Source: Bacteroidales bacterium (GTDB lineage Bacteria; Bacteroidota; Bacteroidia; Bacteroidales; P3). Taken from it: DNA of 36,014 nt. Made by a program: the position numbers and the translations under genes. Shown piece after piece: positions 1-7,771 of the stretch. Under the pieces are notes generated by a model that made no database searches, was not told where the DNA came from, and saw only the letters and a list, made by a program, of their open reading frames with translations. The stretch spans positions 1 to 36,014 of the forward strand of contig JAFWZP010000035.1 of the NCBI GenBank assembly GCA_017522255.1, in the 5' to 3' direction. Each line of letters opens with the position of its first letter. Position 1 is the first letter of the stretch.

Positions 1-422
1 ATAGTGGCAGTGTCTGCCACGGGTTCAGAGTGCTGCACTGCCGGTGGGCGGCTTTGCTGTGCCACGGTGGCGGTGGGCTGCAACGGGGCTTGCTCCCAAG
101 CACTATACAGCACCACGCCCACGCCTACAAGCAACAACAGCGCTGCCGCTACCCTATAAACCACAGCAGGCAGAGACAAACGGCTACGGCGAGGCGGCGT
201 GCTCTGCATCATCTGCAACAGCTTTTCGCGTTGCTTATAGCAGTGGCGACGTATGGCCAATTGGCGGATAATTATTGCATCCACTTCCCATTCTTTGGGT
301 ACTTCCTTGTGGTTAAGAAAATAGTCGTAGAGCCGGTCTTGGTCGTCGCCTTCAATACTGCCGTCGTAAAACAAAGCCAGCAAATGTTCTATTTCTTTAT
401 ATGTTTTGTCATCAATATCCAT
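1..422 (-). CDS. Partial membrane protein, candidate anti-sigma factor
   Basis: The reading frame starts at the ATG at 422 on the minus strand and runs off the window start, so the C-terminus is missing. The visible part (about 140 residues) begins MDIDDKTYKEIEHLLALFYDGS. A charged cytoplasmic-looking region of about 85 residues is followed by one hydrophobic segment (VYRVAAALLLLVGVGVVLYS) and a Pro/Ala/Gln-rich stretch. It overlaps the end of the upstream sigma factor gene by 11 bases in another frame, which suggests translational coupling. A small protein with an N-terminal cytoplasmic part and a single membrane helix, encoded directly after an ECF sigma factor, is the usual arrangement for an anti-sigma factor. 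I see no zinc-binding (ZAS) motif, so the role rests on context and topology only. Confidence 0.6.
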   Translation of the reverse strand, partial: MDIDDKTYKEIEHLLALFYDGSIEGDDQDRLYDYFLNHKEVPKEWEVDAIIIRQLAIRRHCYKQREKLLQMMQSTPPRRSRLSLPAVVYRVAAALLLLVGVGVVLYSAWEQAPLQPTATVAQQSRPPAVQHSEPVADTAT

Positions 423-936
423 CTCTTTTTTGCAGTTTAAGTATTACTTCTTTCATTTTTTCGTGAGCAGTTGCCAATGTAGTTTTCACTCTGTATTGCG
501 ATACATTCAACATTTCGGCAGTTTCGCGAATACTTTTTTCGTCCATATCACGTGCTTGCACCACACTCAGTTCAAACGATGTCAAAATATCCAATGCCCT
601 ATCGCAATATATGCTTTGTTGGTCGCGATAGTCTATATCACCATAGGGTGGCGATATATCCTCCATATCCATATTTTTTATACATTCAGCTTTCTGCTTT
701 TCTTTTTTTATATCTCGTTTAATCAAATTCTTCAATATCGTTGTCGCATATGCCTCTATATTTTCTATATAAGGTAATAAGTACCTTTTATGCCACAATA
801 TTGTCAAAGTTTCTTGGGCATAATCGTCGGCATCTTTAAGGGCTACATCATTTTTTGTAACACTGTTTACCAGCACAGGGTGCAATGCCAACAGTTTTAT
901 TCTTATATTTTCATCGTCAATATCTATATTCGACAT
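412..936 (-). CDS. RNA polymerase sigma factor, ECF/sigma-70 family
   Basis: A 174-aa protein of typical ECF sigma length. Residues about 35-90 resemble sigma region 2, with DADDYAQETLTILWHKRY matching the usual 'DAEDLVQETF..' helix and a following 'EAYATTILKNLIKRD' segment. Residues about 115-165 resemble region 4, with a helix-turn-helix around SIRETAEMLNVSQYRVKTTL. It should direct RNA polymerase to a small regulon, presumably controlled by the membrane protein encoded immediately downstream, with which it overlaps by 11 bases. No clear TAnnTTTG promoter was seen upstream, and the target genes cannot be told from this window. Confidence 0.88.
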   Translation of the reverse strand: MSNIDIDDENIRIKLLALHPVLVNSVTKNDVALKDADDYAQETLTILWHKRYLLPYIENIEAYATTILKNLIKRDIKKEKQKAECIKNMDMEDISPPYGDIDYRDQQSIYCDRALDILTSFELSVVQARDMDEKSIRETAEMLNVSQYRVKTTLATAHEKMKEVILKLQKRDGY

Positions 937-1401
937 ATTTGTACAATATACGTCTGTACTATTGTTTTTATTTCACATAATCGCCAAAAAAATATTTGTT
1001 TCTACGTCTATCTATTTATATCTATCCCAAGAAATATTTTTGCTTGGCAGAAGTCTTTTCACCTATATGAGTCAAACAATAGTCAAATTCGTCGAAACAT
1101 TAACGTTTTTTATTACTTTTCTGTGTCATATTTTTCTTTTTTAAGGTTTAAAAGATCCTATTAACGCAGATCGTAGCTCATCGAAAAGAAGTCTGTTGCC
1201 ATAAAGCAACTTCTAAAAATTCCACGTTTCGGAGCAAGTGTTCATTTTTTATAAGAGCTTTTGCGTCGTTGACATTCCGCAAATCATTAGCTAAAGCATT
1301 TTTTTAGAAACTGCCATAAATTAATTTATCCATACAATAAATAATCTCTATTTTCGTTTTTATCGCAATTAAATCACTTACTACGATAAAAAAGAAATCT
1401 T
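937..1401. other. Intergenic region between sigma factor and creD-like gene
   Basis: A 465-base AT-rich gap between divergent genes, which should contain both promoters. The only clear structure is the MITE-like repeat at 1205-1315. A weak -7-like TACTTTTC occurs near 1114-1121, one base off TAnnTTTG, but I do not call it a promoter. I saw no convincing gene or RNA in the rest. Confidence 0.6.
1205..1315. repeat. MITE-like intergenic repeat, copy 1
   Basis: A 111-base element with a close relative at 2778-2886. The block 1208-1285 matches the second copy with only two mismatches in 78 bases. The ends form imperfect inverted repeats: left AGCAACTTCTAAAAATT, and right end read on the other strand GGCAGTTTCTAAAAAAA. 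The 4-base sequence ATAA flanks it on both sides (1201-1204 and 1316-1319), consistent with a target-site duplication. An internal inverted repeat TTTGCG/CGCAAA is also present. It has no coding capacity. Confidence 0.75.
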
Positions 1402-2688
1402 ATGGAAACAAAAAACATTCCCTACAAGCCCGGTGCTTTGAAGTTGTGCATAATTGCACTAATATCGTTGTTGTTATTGATACCATTGGTTATGGTTCAA
1501 GGTTTGATACATGACAGGTCATCGACAAAAGAAACAGTAGAAGAAGAAATAGCTAATTCTACAGCCCAAAGTCAAACAATTGCAGGACCCGTTATCTTTT
1601 ATGAAGAAGTTGAAACAAAAAACAATAAACATAAAGAAACATTACAATGTTTAATATCAAATACATTAAACTACAATAGCAACATAGAAACAGAAACATT
1701 GCATCGCTCTATATACGATGTTGTGGTTTACAACTCCAAAATAAAAATTGATGGTACGTTTAAGGTAACAAAGAAATTGCTAAACAAAAAGTGGTGTTAC
1801 CTATATTTCAGTATTTCGGATTTGAAAGGACTACAATCCATACCCGAAATAAAAATCTGCGACTCTACTTATACACTCGAATTAGACAGAGAAGATATTA
1901 AAGAAAAATATAACTACACCCGAAACGGTTCGTATTTCGAATATAGTACCAACACATTGACCGCCAAAATAAACTTACCTGAAAACATGATTGAAGGTCA
2001 AGAGTTGAAATATGAAATGACACTGAATATAAAAGGCACAAAAGAACAAACCTTCGAACCATGCTCCGAAATGACCACATTAACTATACAATCGTCCTAT
2101 CCTCATCCAAGTTTTATCGGCGACTTTTTACCCACAAAACGCAGTGTTACAGATACAGGATTTTCGGCAGAATGGTCGGTGCTTGGCATGAATGTGGCAA
2201 GCAACTCAGATGGTATGGGTGTAGCTTTTGTAAATCCATCAGACCCATATCTCCAATCTGAACGCACTTCTAAATACGGATTTTTAATAATTGCATTAGT
2301 TTTTGTGGCAGCTCTTTTGGCTGAATTTATATCTCGAAAAGAAATAACCATTGTACAATATGCCATTGTAGGACTTTCGTTGGTTTTGTTCTATTCGTTG
2401 CTGATATCGTTCTCCGAAATTACAGGATTTGGATTAGCATATCTGATATCGGCAATAATGACAACCCTTGCACTTATGTTTTACTTCCGAAGAATGCTTA
2501 AAAACAAAGCTGCTTACTTCGTAGGAGGATTCGTTGGATTAATGTACATAATCAATTATATTATTATCCAAATGGAAACATTCTCGTTGCTTACCGGATC
2601 GTTACTACTATTTATCATGCTTTTGGTGTTGATGTATTTTACTTCAAACATGAACAACATTAGCACAAAAGATACTACAGAAAATTAG
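1402..2688 (+). CDS. creD: CreD-like inner membrane protein
   Basis: A 428-aa protein, close to the roughly 450 aa of E. coli CreD. An N-terminal membrane helix (LCIIALISLLLLIPLVMVQG, residues about 15-34) is followed by the family pattern 'LI..R......EEIA.S...Q.IAGP'. A periplasmic part of about 250 residues contains GFSAEWSVLGMNV, and five or so membrane helices follow from about residue 295 (KYGFLIIALVFVAALLAEF). CreD is an envelope-integrity protein; in E. coli it belongs to the CreBC regulon. No creBC-type genes are nearby. The gene stands alone, flanked by the two MITE-like repeats and followed by a hairpin at 2705-2746. Confidence 0.85.
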   Translation: METKNIPYKPGALKLCIIALISLLLLIPLVMVQGLIHDRSSTKETVEEEIANSTAQSQTIAGPVIFYEEVETKNNKHKETLQCLISNTLNYNSNIETETLHRSIYDVVVYNSKIKIDGTFKVTKKLLNKKWCYLYFSISDLKGLQSIPEIKICDSTYTLELDREDIKEKYNYTRNGSYFEYSTNTLTAKINLPENMIEGQELKYEMTLNIKGTKEQTFEPCSEMTTLTIQSSYPHPSFIGDFLPTKRSVTDTGFSAEWSVLGMNVASNSDGMGVAFVNPSDPYLQSERTSKYGFLIIALVFVAALLAEFISRKEITIVQYAIVGLSLVLFYSLLISFSEITGFGLAYLISAIMTTLALMFYFRRMLKNKAAYFVGGFVGLMYIINYIIIQMETFSLLTGSLLLFIMLLVLMYFTSNMNNISTKDTTEN

Positions 2689-2704
2689 CAAATAAAGTTA
2701 TATC

Positions 2705-2746
2705 AAAGATTCTAACGCTCGACTTTTTTTCAGCGTTAGAATCTTT
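2705..2746 (+). terminator. Hairpin after creD-like gene
   Basis: A perfect 15-bp inverted repeat (AAAGATTCTAACGCT and its complement) with a 12-base loop containing a run of T. It lies 16 bases after the stop codon. No U-tract follows the 3' arm, so it may be a terminator of unusual form or an mRNA 3'-end stabiliser. Confidence 0.6.
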
Positions 2747-2777
2747 AGTCCTTATCCCATACACCGAAAGATGTATA

Positions 2778-2886
2778 GGCAACTTCCAAAAATTCCACGT
2801 TTCGGAGCAAGTATTCATTTTTTATAAGAGCTTTTGCGTCGTTGACATTCCGCAAATAACTCGCAAAGCAATTTTTAGAACTTACC
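2778..2886. repeat. MITE-like intergenic repeat, copy 2
   Basis: A 109-base relative of the element at 1205-1315. The inverted ends are better preserved here: left GGCAACTTCCAAAAATT, and right end on the other strand GGTAAGTTCTAAAAATT. TATA flanks both sides (2774-2777 and 2887-2890), again consistent with a 4-base target duplication. The same internal TTTGCG/CGCAAA inverted repeat is present. It has no coding capacity. Confidence 0.75.
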
Positions 2887-2980
2887 TATAGTAACACAAC
2901 ACAATGTTACAAAATCCGCTACTTTCCAAAACAAAAAAAATAAAACTTCGAAAAGTTCGCAATATATCTAAAACTTTTCG

Positions 2981-2988
2981 TACTTTTG
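2981..2988 (+). promoter_or_regulatory. Likely -7 promoter element for gltX operon
   Basis: TACTTTTG matches the Bacteroidota -7 consensus TAnnTTTG. A convincing -33 TTTG is not present at the usual spacing. It is about 125 bases upstream of the gltX start codon. Confidence 0.5.
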
Positions 2989-3113
2989 CAAAAAGTTTTC
3001 TGTATACAGCAAACTTTTTCGCAGTAAAGATAAAAAGATAAACAGCTTTCAACAATATTATTTGCTGTACATCGTTATTAATCGAATAATTGAATAATAT
3101 ATATACATCATAA

Positions 3114-4640
3114 ATGGAAAGAAAAGTAAGGGTGCGTTTTGCACCAAGTCCTACAGGACCGCTACATATAGGCGGAGTGCGTACTGCATTGTACAACTAT
3201 TTTTTTGCCAAACAACATGGTGGCGATATGATTCTCCGCATCGAAGATACCGATCAAACACGTTTTGTACCCGGAGCCGAAGACTATATAATAGAAGCCC
3301 TTACATGGCTTGGAATAAAGTTTGACGAAGGAGTGCACATTGGTGGCAACTATGGCCCCTACCGCCAATCGGATCGCAAACCCATGTATAAGCAATATGC
3401 CGACCAACTTATAGAAACCGGCTGGGCATACTACGCCTTCGACAAAGCCGAAGACTTGGACAAGATACGCAAAGAATACGAAAGCCAAAAAAAGAATTTT
3501 CAATACGACTGCAACACCCGCAAGGATATGCAAAACTCGCTTACCCTTTCGGCAGAAGAAGTGAAGCGACGCATCGACTCGGGCGAACCCTACGTGGTAC
3601 GCTTTAAATTTCCTGCCGACACCGAAATAGTGGTTCACGACCTTATACGTGGCGATGTGCACATGAACTCCAACCTTTTGGACGACAAAGTACTATTCAA
3701 ATCGGACGGAATGCCTACCTACCATTTGGCCAACATCATCGACGACCACACCATGGAAGTGTCGCACGTGATACGCGGCGAAGAGTGGCTACCCTCGGCA
3801 CCACTACACGTAATGCTATACAAGGCCTTTGGTTGGGAAGACACCATGCCACAATTTGCACACCTGCCTCTACTGCTAAAACCAGATGGCAACGGCAAGC
3901 TAAGCAAACGCGACGGCGACCGTCTTGGATTCCCCGTGTTCCCATTGGAATGGCACGACCCTAAATCGGGCGAAATATCTTCGGGCTATCGCGAAAAAGG
4001 ATACTACCCCGAAGCAGTGGTAAACATTTTGGCTTTCCTTGGTTGGAATCCCGGTGTGGAACAAGAAATATTCAGCATGGACGAGCTGATAAAGCTATTC
4101 TCGCTCGAACGAATAAGCAAATCAGGTGCCAAATTCGACGTAGAAAAAGCAAAATGGTTTAACCATAAATATCTTCAAACCAAAACCACACAAGAAATAG
4201 CCGCACAGTTTATGCCTATACTACAACAAAAAGGCATAGATGCCCCTGCCCAACTAGTAGAAAAAGCTGTGGAACTAACCAAAGAACGCGCTAGCTTTGT
4301 AAGCGACCTATGGGAACAAACAGCATTCTTTTTTGTGGCACCAACCGAATACGACCCTGCAGTAATAAAAAAACGTTGGAAAGAAGATGTGCCCACACAC
4401 CTGAAAAAAGTGATAGAAATAATAGAAAACACACCTTTTGAAAAACAAAAACTGCACGATGCCGTTATTGAAGAATACATCACAGCCAACCAACTAAACA
4501 TGGGACAAATAATGAACTGCTTCCGCCTATGCCTGGTGGGTGCAGCCAAAGGACCCGATTTGTTTGAAATAGTGATGCTACTTGGCAAAGACGAAACATT
4601 GGCACGCCTACGCAGAGGCATAGAAACAATAAAACTATAA
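3114..4640 (+). CDS. gltX: Glutamyl-tRNA synthetase
   Basis: A 508-aa class I aminoacyl-tRNA synthetase that charges tRNA-Glu with glutamate using ATP. The N-terminus has the family signature [17 protein letters not shown], with the HIGH-type motif HIGG at residues 18-21. The KMSKS-type motif KLSKR is at residues 262-266 within [15 protein letters not shown]. The C-terminal anticodon-binding region and total length are normal. It is cytoplasmic. The downstream OmpH/Skp-like gene starts 24 bases after the stop with no terminator between, so the two are probably co-transcribed and end at the terminator at 5368-5395. No other full-length synthetase is in the window. Confidence 0.97.
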   Translation: MERKVRVRFAPSPTGPLHIGGVRTALYNYFFAKQHGGDMILRIEDTDQTRFVPGAEDYIIEALTWLGIKFDEGVHIGGNYGPYRQSDRKPMYKQYADQLIETGWAYYAFDKAEDLDKIRKEYESQKKNFQYDCNTRKDMQNSLTLSAEEVKRRIDSGEPYVVRFKFPADTEIVVHDLIRGDVHMNSNLLDDKVLFKSDGMPTYHLANIIDDHTMEVSHVIRGEEWLPSAPLHVMLYKAFGWEDTMPQFAHLPLLLKPDGNGKLSKRDGDRLGFPVFPLEWHDPKSGEISSGYREKGYYPEAVVNILAFLGWNPGVEQEIFSMDELIKLFSLERISKSGAKFDVEKAKWFNHKYLQTKTTQEIAAQFMPILQQKGIDAPAQLVEKAVELTKERASFVSDLWEQTAFFFVAPTEYDPAVIKKRWKEDVPTHLKKVIEIIENTPFEKQKLHDAVIEEYITANQLNMGQIMNCFRLCLVGAAKGPDLFEIVMLLGKDETLARLRRGIETIKL

Positions 4641-4664
4641 ACAAATTAAAAAACGAATAATATT

Positions 4665-5339
4665 ATGTCGACAGAACAACACACTAACGAACAAAAATCG
4701 TGCAATTCGTGCACCCACAAATGTTTGATAGCACTAAACATAGTATTGCTTATAGGATTGGCAGTACTGTATGTGCTCTTTTTTAAATCAACCTCGTGCA
4801 AAACCGACACACAAGAAGCAACGGCAATAGCACAATCGGTAGAAACTACCGACAACCCCACACTGACTATAGGATATATCGACACCGATTCACTTATGCT
4901 ACAATACGACTTCGCCATAGAGCTAAACGAAAAGTTGGAAAGCTACACCCGTCAGGAAAACGACTACAAAGACATGATGATGCGTTTCCAAAACGACTAC
5001 AACAACTTCCTAAAAACCGGTGCTTCGCTAACCCTTACCGAACAAAAGAAAACCGAAGAATCGCTAAAAAAACGTGCCGACCAATTGGCCAAAATGGAAG
5101 AAAAACTAATGAACGAACGAACCAAATTGGAAACAGTCATACAAGTAGACCAAAAGAAAATGATAGACGCTGTGTATGCATTCGTTCGCGACTACAACGC
5201 AAAACATCAACAATTTAATGTGATACTCAAAAAATCGTTCTCCGAAAGTCCTGTACTATATATGGACAGCACCATGGACATCACCCGCGAAATAATAGAC
5301 GGACTAAACGAAGAATACCGCAATGTAAAAGGAAAATAA
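4665..5339 (+). CDS. OmpH/Skp-family protein
   Basis: A 224-aa protein. A cytoplasmic Cys/His-containing N-terminus (SCNSCTHKC, about residues 12-20) precedes one membrane helix (ALNIVLLIGLAVLYVLFF, about 23-42). The OmpH/Skp pattern begins near residue 66 (TIGYIDTDSLMLQYDFAIELNEKL) and continues as a long Glu/Lys-rich coiled coil (about 85-165). Skp-like proteins are periplasmic holdases for outer-membrane barrel proteins. Here the protein seems membrane-anchored rather than released by signal peptidase. It follows gltX by 24 bases. The start is supported by spacing and by the position of the helix. The family call is secure, the exact role less so. Confidence 0.82.
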   Translation: MSTEQHTNEQKSCNSCTHKCLIALNIVLLIGLAVLYVLFFKSTSCKTDTQEATAIAQSVETTDNPTLTIGYIDTDSLMLQYDFAIELNEKLESYTRQENDYKDMMMRFQNDYNNFLKTGASLTLTEQKKTEESLKKRADQLAKMEEKLMNERTKLETVIQVDQKKMIDAVYAFVRDYNAKHQQFNVILKKSFSESPVLYMDSTMDITREIIDGLNEEYRNVKGK

Positions 5340-5367
5340 TCAAAATTCATTTCCCATATAACGAAAG

Positions 5368-5395
5368 GCCGGAACATTTGTTTCGGCTTTTTTTT
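5368..5395 (+). terminator. Rho-independent terminator of gltX operon
   Basis: Stem arms GCCGGAAC and GTTTCGGC (one G-U pair) with a 4-base loop, followed by eight T. It begins 28 bases after the OmpH/Skp-like stop codon. Confidence 0.9.
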
Positions 5396-5432
5396 GTTCA
5401 GTTGGCATTTATAACCATGCAATTTAGGCATC

Positions 5433-5525
5433 AAAAGTGCCATACTTACGGGTCAAAACTATGGGAGTTACGGGTCAAAAGTATGGCACTTTTGGGTCGT
5501 AACCCACATAGTTACGACGCAAAAA
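5433..5525. repeat. Nested direct and inverted repeat cluster
   Basis: The outer 13-bp perfect inverted repeat AAAAGTGCCATAC (5433-5445) pairs with 5481-5493. Inside lie two direct copies of TTACGGGTCAAAA (5446-5458 and 5468-5480). A second inverted repeat follows: TTTTGGGTCGTAAC (5490-5503) against GTTACGACGCAAAA (5511-5524), with one mismatch and a 7-base loop. No coding function is visible. Confidence 0.7.
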
Positions 5526-5551
5526 GATGGTAGTTGGCAACAACAGAAAAC

Positions 5552-5591
5552 AAAAAAGAGCGATACATGGGTATTAATCCAAATATCGCTC
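5552..5591 (-). terminator. Terminator of greA-HIT operon
   Basis: On the minus strand, arms GAGCGATA and TATCGCTC (plus-strand 5584-5591 and 5558-5565) are followed by a run of T (the A-run at 5552-5557). It lies about 23 bases after the HIT gene stop. Confidence 0.82.
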
Positions 5592-5613
5592 CTAAATAAA
5601 AAGAAAAATCAAT

Positions 5614-6009
5614 CTATTCCATTTCTTTTGCTATCTTGGCAGCAAGGTCGGTAAACTCTTGCTGCGAAAGCGCTACACGTTCCTTTTTAAAATCGAGGTC
5701 CCCTACCCCATTGATAGGCACCAAATGAATATGAGCATGCGGAACATCAATTCCTATAACAGCCACACCCACTTTAATACAAGGCACAGCTTTGGCCAAA
5801 GCCTTAGCAACCTTTTTGCTGAAAAGATGTAAGCGTGTAAAAGTTTCATCGTCCAAATCGAAGATATTATCTACCTCTTTCTTAGGAATCACCAATACAT
5901 GGCCTACAGCAATAGGCGATATATCCAAAAAAGCCAAACAATCTTCGGTTTCGGCCACACGGTAGCAAGGTATCTCACCATTGCATATTTTTGTGAATAT
6001 TGAAGCCAT
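5614..6009 (-). CDS. HIT-family nucleotide-binding protein
   Basis: A 131-aa protein of normal HIT length. It begins with the family pattern MASIFTKICNGEIPCYRVAE and contains the core 'ISPIAVGHVLVIPKKEV'. It carries the histidine triad HAHIHLVPI (about residues 91-99), where the middle His is the nucleophile that attacks the alpha-phosphate of nucleotide substrates. HIT proteins hydrolyse or transfer nucleoside phosphoramidates and related compounds; the physiological substrate is not evident. It starts 18 bases after greA and ends at the terminator at 5552-5591, so it is likely the second gene of a greA operon. Confidence 0.93.
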   Translation of the reverse strand: MASIFTKICNGEIPCYRVAETEDCLAFLDISPIAVGHVLVIPKKEVDNIFDLDDETFTRLHLFSKKVAKALAKAVPCIKVGVAVIGIDVPHAHIHLVPINGVGDLDFKKERVALSQQEFTDLAAKIAKEME

Positions 6010-6027
6010 AATATACTACTTTTAAAT

Positions 6028-6501
6028 TTAACGTTGAACCGAAAGCACTTCAAAATTGATAGTACCAGCCGGCACTTGCACCTCTACTATATCGCCCACA
6101 CGCTTACCCAACAAGGCTTTTGCTATAGGCGACGATACCGAAATCTTGTTCTTTTTGATATCCGATTCACTTTCGGGAACAATCTCGTAAGCTATCTTTG
6201 TATTTGTTTTTGTGTTTTTTATCTCCACTTTCGACAAAAGTAATATCTTCGAAGTATCCAATTTCGATTCGTCGAGCAAGCGAGCATTAGCCACCAAGTC
6301 TTGCAACTTAGATATACGAGCTTCCAACAAACCTTGAGCTTCTTTGGCAGCATCGTACTCAGCATTTTCCGAAAGGTCGCCTTTATCACGAGCCTCGGCT
6401 ATAGCTGCCGAAGCCGCAGGACGCTCCTTAGTGATTAAGTAATTCAACTCTTCTTTGAGTTTTCTTAATCCTTCTTCGCTATAATATTTTATTTCTCCCA
6501 T
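6028..6501 (-). CDS. greA: Transcription elongation factor GreA
   Basis: A 157-aa protein, the standard GreA length. The N-terminal coiled coil (about residues 10-75) carries the acidic tip region within GDLSENAEYDAAKEAQGLLE. The C-terminal FKBP-like domain has the family pattern SPIAKALLGKRVGDIVEVQVP. GreA enters the RNA polymerase secondary channel and stimulates cleavage of backtracked transcripts. It is the first gene of a two-gene unit with the HIT protein. A likely promoter lies at 6570-6577. Confidence 0.96.
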   Translation of the reverse strand: MGEIKYYSEEGLRKLKEELNYLITKERPAASAAIAEARDKGDLSENAEYDAAKEAQGLLEARISKLQDLVANARLLDESKLDTSKILLLSKVEIKNTKTNTKIAYEIVPESESDIKKNKISVSSPIAKALLGKRVGDIVEVQVPAGTINFEVLSVQR

Positions 6502-6569
6502 AACTTATCAGTTAAGATTAAATATTTTTACCTACTTATTATTTCTATGTTATTTAAGATAACTATAAA

Positions 6570-6577
6570 CAAATATA
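6570..6577 (-). promoter_or_regulatory. Likely -7 element for greA
   Basis: TATATTTG on the minus strand matches TAnnTTTG and lies about 70 bases before the greA start. The -33 element is not clear. Confidence 0.45.
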
Positions 6578-6609
6578 GTCTATGTTTTGTTTTTGAGATA
6601 CAATTAAAA

Positions 6610-6642
6610 CATTAGGAAAGACCTTTACGGTCTTTCCTAATG
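6610..6642 (-). terminator. Terminator of the TonB/T9SS/PorV operon
   Basis: A perfect 14-bp inverted repeat (CATTAGGAAAGACC and its complement) with a 5-base loop. It sits 27 bases after the PorV-like stop, with a T-rich stretch following on the minus strand. Confidence 0.85.
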
Positions 6643-6669
6643 CAAAATGTTATATGTACAAATCTTCGA

Positions 6670-7740
6670 TTAGAAGTTCAATACAACTCCGATAGAGTGC
6701 GATCCTTTGAAAGGAGCAGCCGATCTATACGAATAATCTAAACCTACAGATGGAACAGGTTTGTCGCCTTTTTGTTTTGACAAAGGAATCTTCACTGTTG
6801 CACCGGCAGTAGGACCTGTCATAGCACTTGTGCGGTTAGCTTCGCTGAATATATCATTTTGATAAACGAAACCTGCACGTACTTGGAACATATCCAACAA
6901 CGAATATTCGGCACCAATTATGAAATTATCTTTCATAAAAGCATTGGAAGTAAAGTTACCGGCCAATGTCAAACGTTGATCGTAAGCATCGAATAAAAAG
7001 TCGTAAGACAAACCTATATTCAAACTAGTAGGCATTTCGAACGATTGCGAACGTTCTTCAACAGTTTTAGAAACATCGCCCCAATCGGTAAGAGTACGAG
7101 CCAAACCGTCGCCCGAGAAACTCAAAGCAGGTCCGATATTCTTTAACGAAACACCAAATTTAAACTCACTTTCATCACCGGTTACATATTGGATACCTGC
7201 ATCGATAGCAACACCCATTGCCGAAACGTTGTCGGTAGATTCGGAAATAACTTTGATGTTAACACCACCATGAATGCTCGACGAGAACGAGTGAGCATAC
7301 ATTACGTTGACATTAAACAACGATGGCGAGTAAGTACCATTACTTCCTTGTTCGGGACTTTCGACAGTGGTGATAGGAATATCGCCAAAACCAACGCCCA
7401 TAATAGCAAAACCTATTACATCGGCATCGCCCAAACGTTGACCGAAACCAAAAGCATTGATAGAAGCACCATGACCACTAAACCATTGGGTATTTGAATA
7501 AATAACCTCTGTTTTGTTCAAGAAGGCCAAACCGGCAACGTTGGTATACGAAGCTTCAACACCTTGCGAACAAGCAGTATTCACTCCACCCCATCCCGAG
7601 CTACGTGCCCAGGGGTTTATTAGCAATTCACTTGCACCGGCAGTACCACGACGGTCATCATTCCCTGCTATAGCGGTCTCGGCTGATAGCACTGCTATCA
7701 GCGAAACCAAGACTAATATTTTACTATATCTATTTTTCAT
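6670..7740 (-). CDS. PorV/PorQ-family outer membrane beta-barrel protein
   Basis: A 356-aa protein. Residues 1-25 form a signal peptide (SKILVLVSLIAVLSAETAIA), and the chain ends in a terminal Phe (HSIGVVLNF), as is usual for barrels inserted by the BAM complex. The mature start has the PorV/PorQ-type region GTAGASELLINPWARSSGWGG, followed by SYTNVAGLAFLNKTEVIYS. Alternating polar and hydrophobic strands fill the rest. In T9SS, PorV binds the C-terminal signal of cargo in the outer membrane. This gene lies 31 bases after a very large exported protein with a T9SS-like tail, which makes it a plausible dedicated carrier or partner. It is not necessarily the core PorV of the organism. Confidence 0.8.
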   Translation of the reverse strand: MKNRYSKILVLVSLIAVLSAETAIAGNDDRRGTAGASELLINPWARSSGWGGVNTACSQGVEASYTNVAGLAFLNKTEVIYSNTQWFSGHGASINAFGFGQRLGDADVIGFAIMGVGFGDIPITTVESPEQGSNGTYSPSLFNVNVMYAHSFSSSIHGGVNIKVISESTDNVSAMGVAIDAGIQYVTGDESEFKFGVSLKNIGPALSFSGDGLARTLTDWGDVSKTVEERSQSFEMPTSLNIGLSYDFLFDAYDQRLTLAGNFTSNAFMKDNFIIGAEYSLLDMFQVRAGFVYQNDIFSEANRTSAMTGPTAGATVKIPLSKQKGDKPVPSVGLDYSYRSAAPFKGSHSIGVVLNF

Positions 7741-7771
7741 ATCAATTTCTATATTTTATCTTCTAGTTAAA

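Larger units (their letters stand above)
2689..3113. other. Intergenic region between creD-like gene and gltX
   Basis: A 425-base gap holding, in order, a hairpin (2705-2746), the second MITE-like repeat (2778-2886) and a likely gltX promoter (2981-2988), leaving a leader of roughly 120 bases before gltX. I saw no gene in it. Confidence 0.7.

Noticed and set aside
30..440. Plus-strand frames of 136 and 75 codons near the window start
   Set aside because: They lie opposite the partial anti-sigma candidate and the end of the sigma factor, whose protein features are convincing.
1205..2886. Composite transposon carrying the creD-like gene
   Set aside because: Each repeat has its own different flanking 4-base duplication, which points to two separate insertions, and there is no transposase.
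5433..5525. CRISPR-like array
   Set aside because: Only two direct copies of a 13-base unit with a 9-base spacer are present, and no cas genes are nearby. No CRISPR array was seen anywhere in the window.
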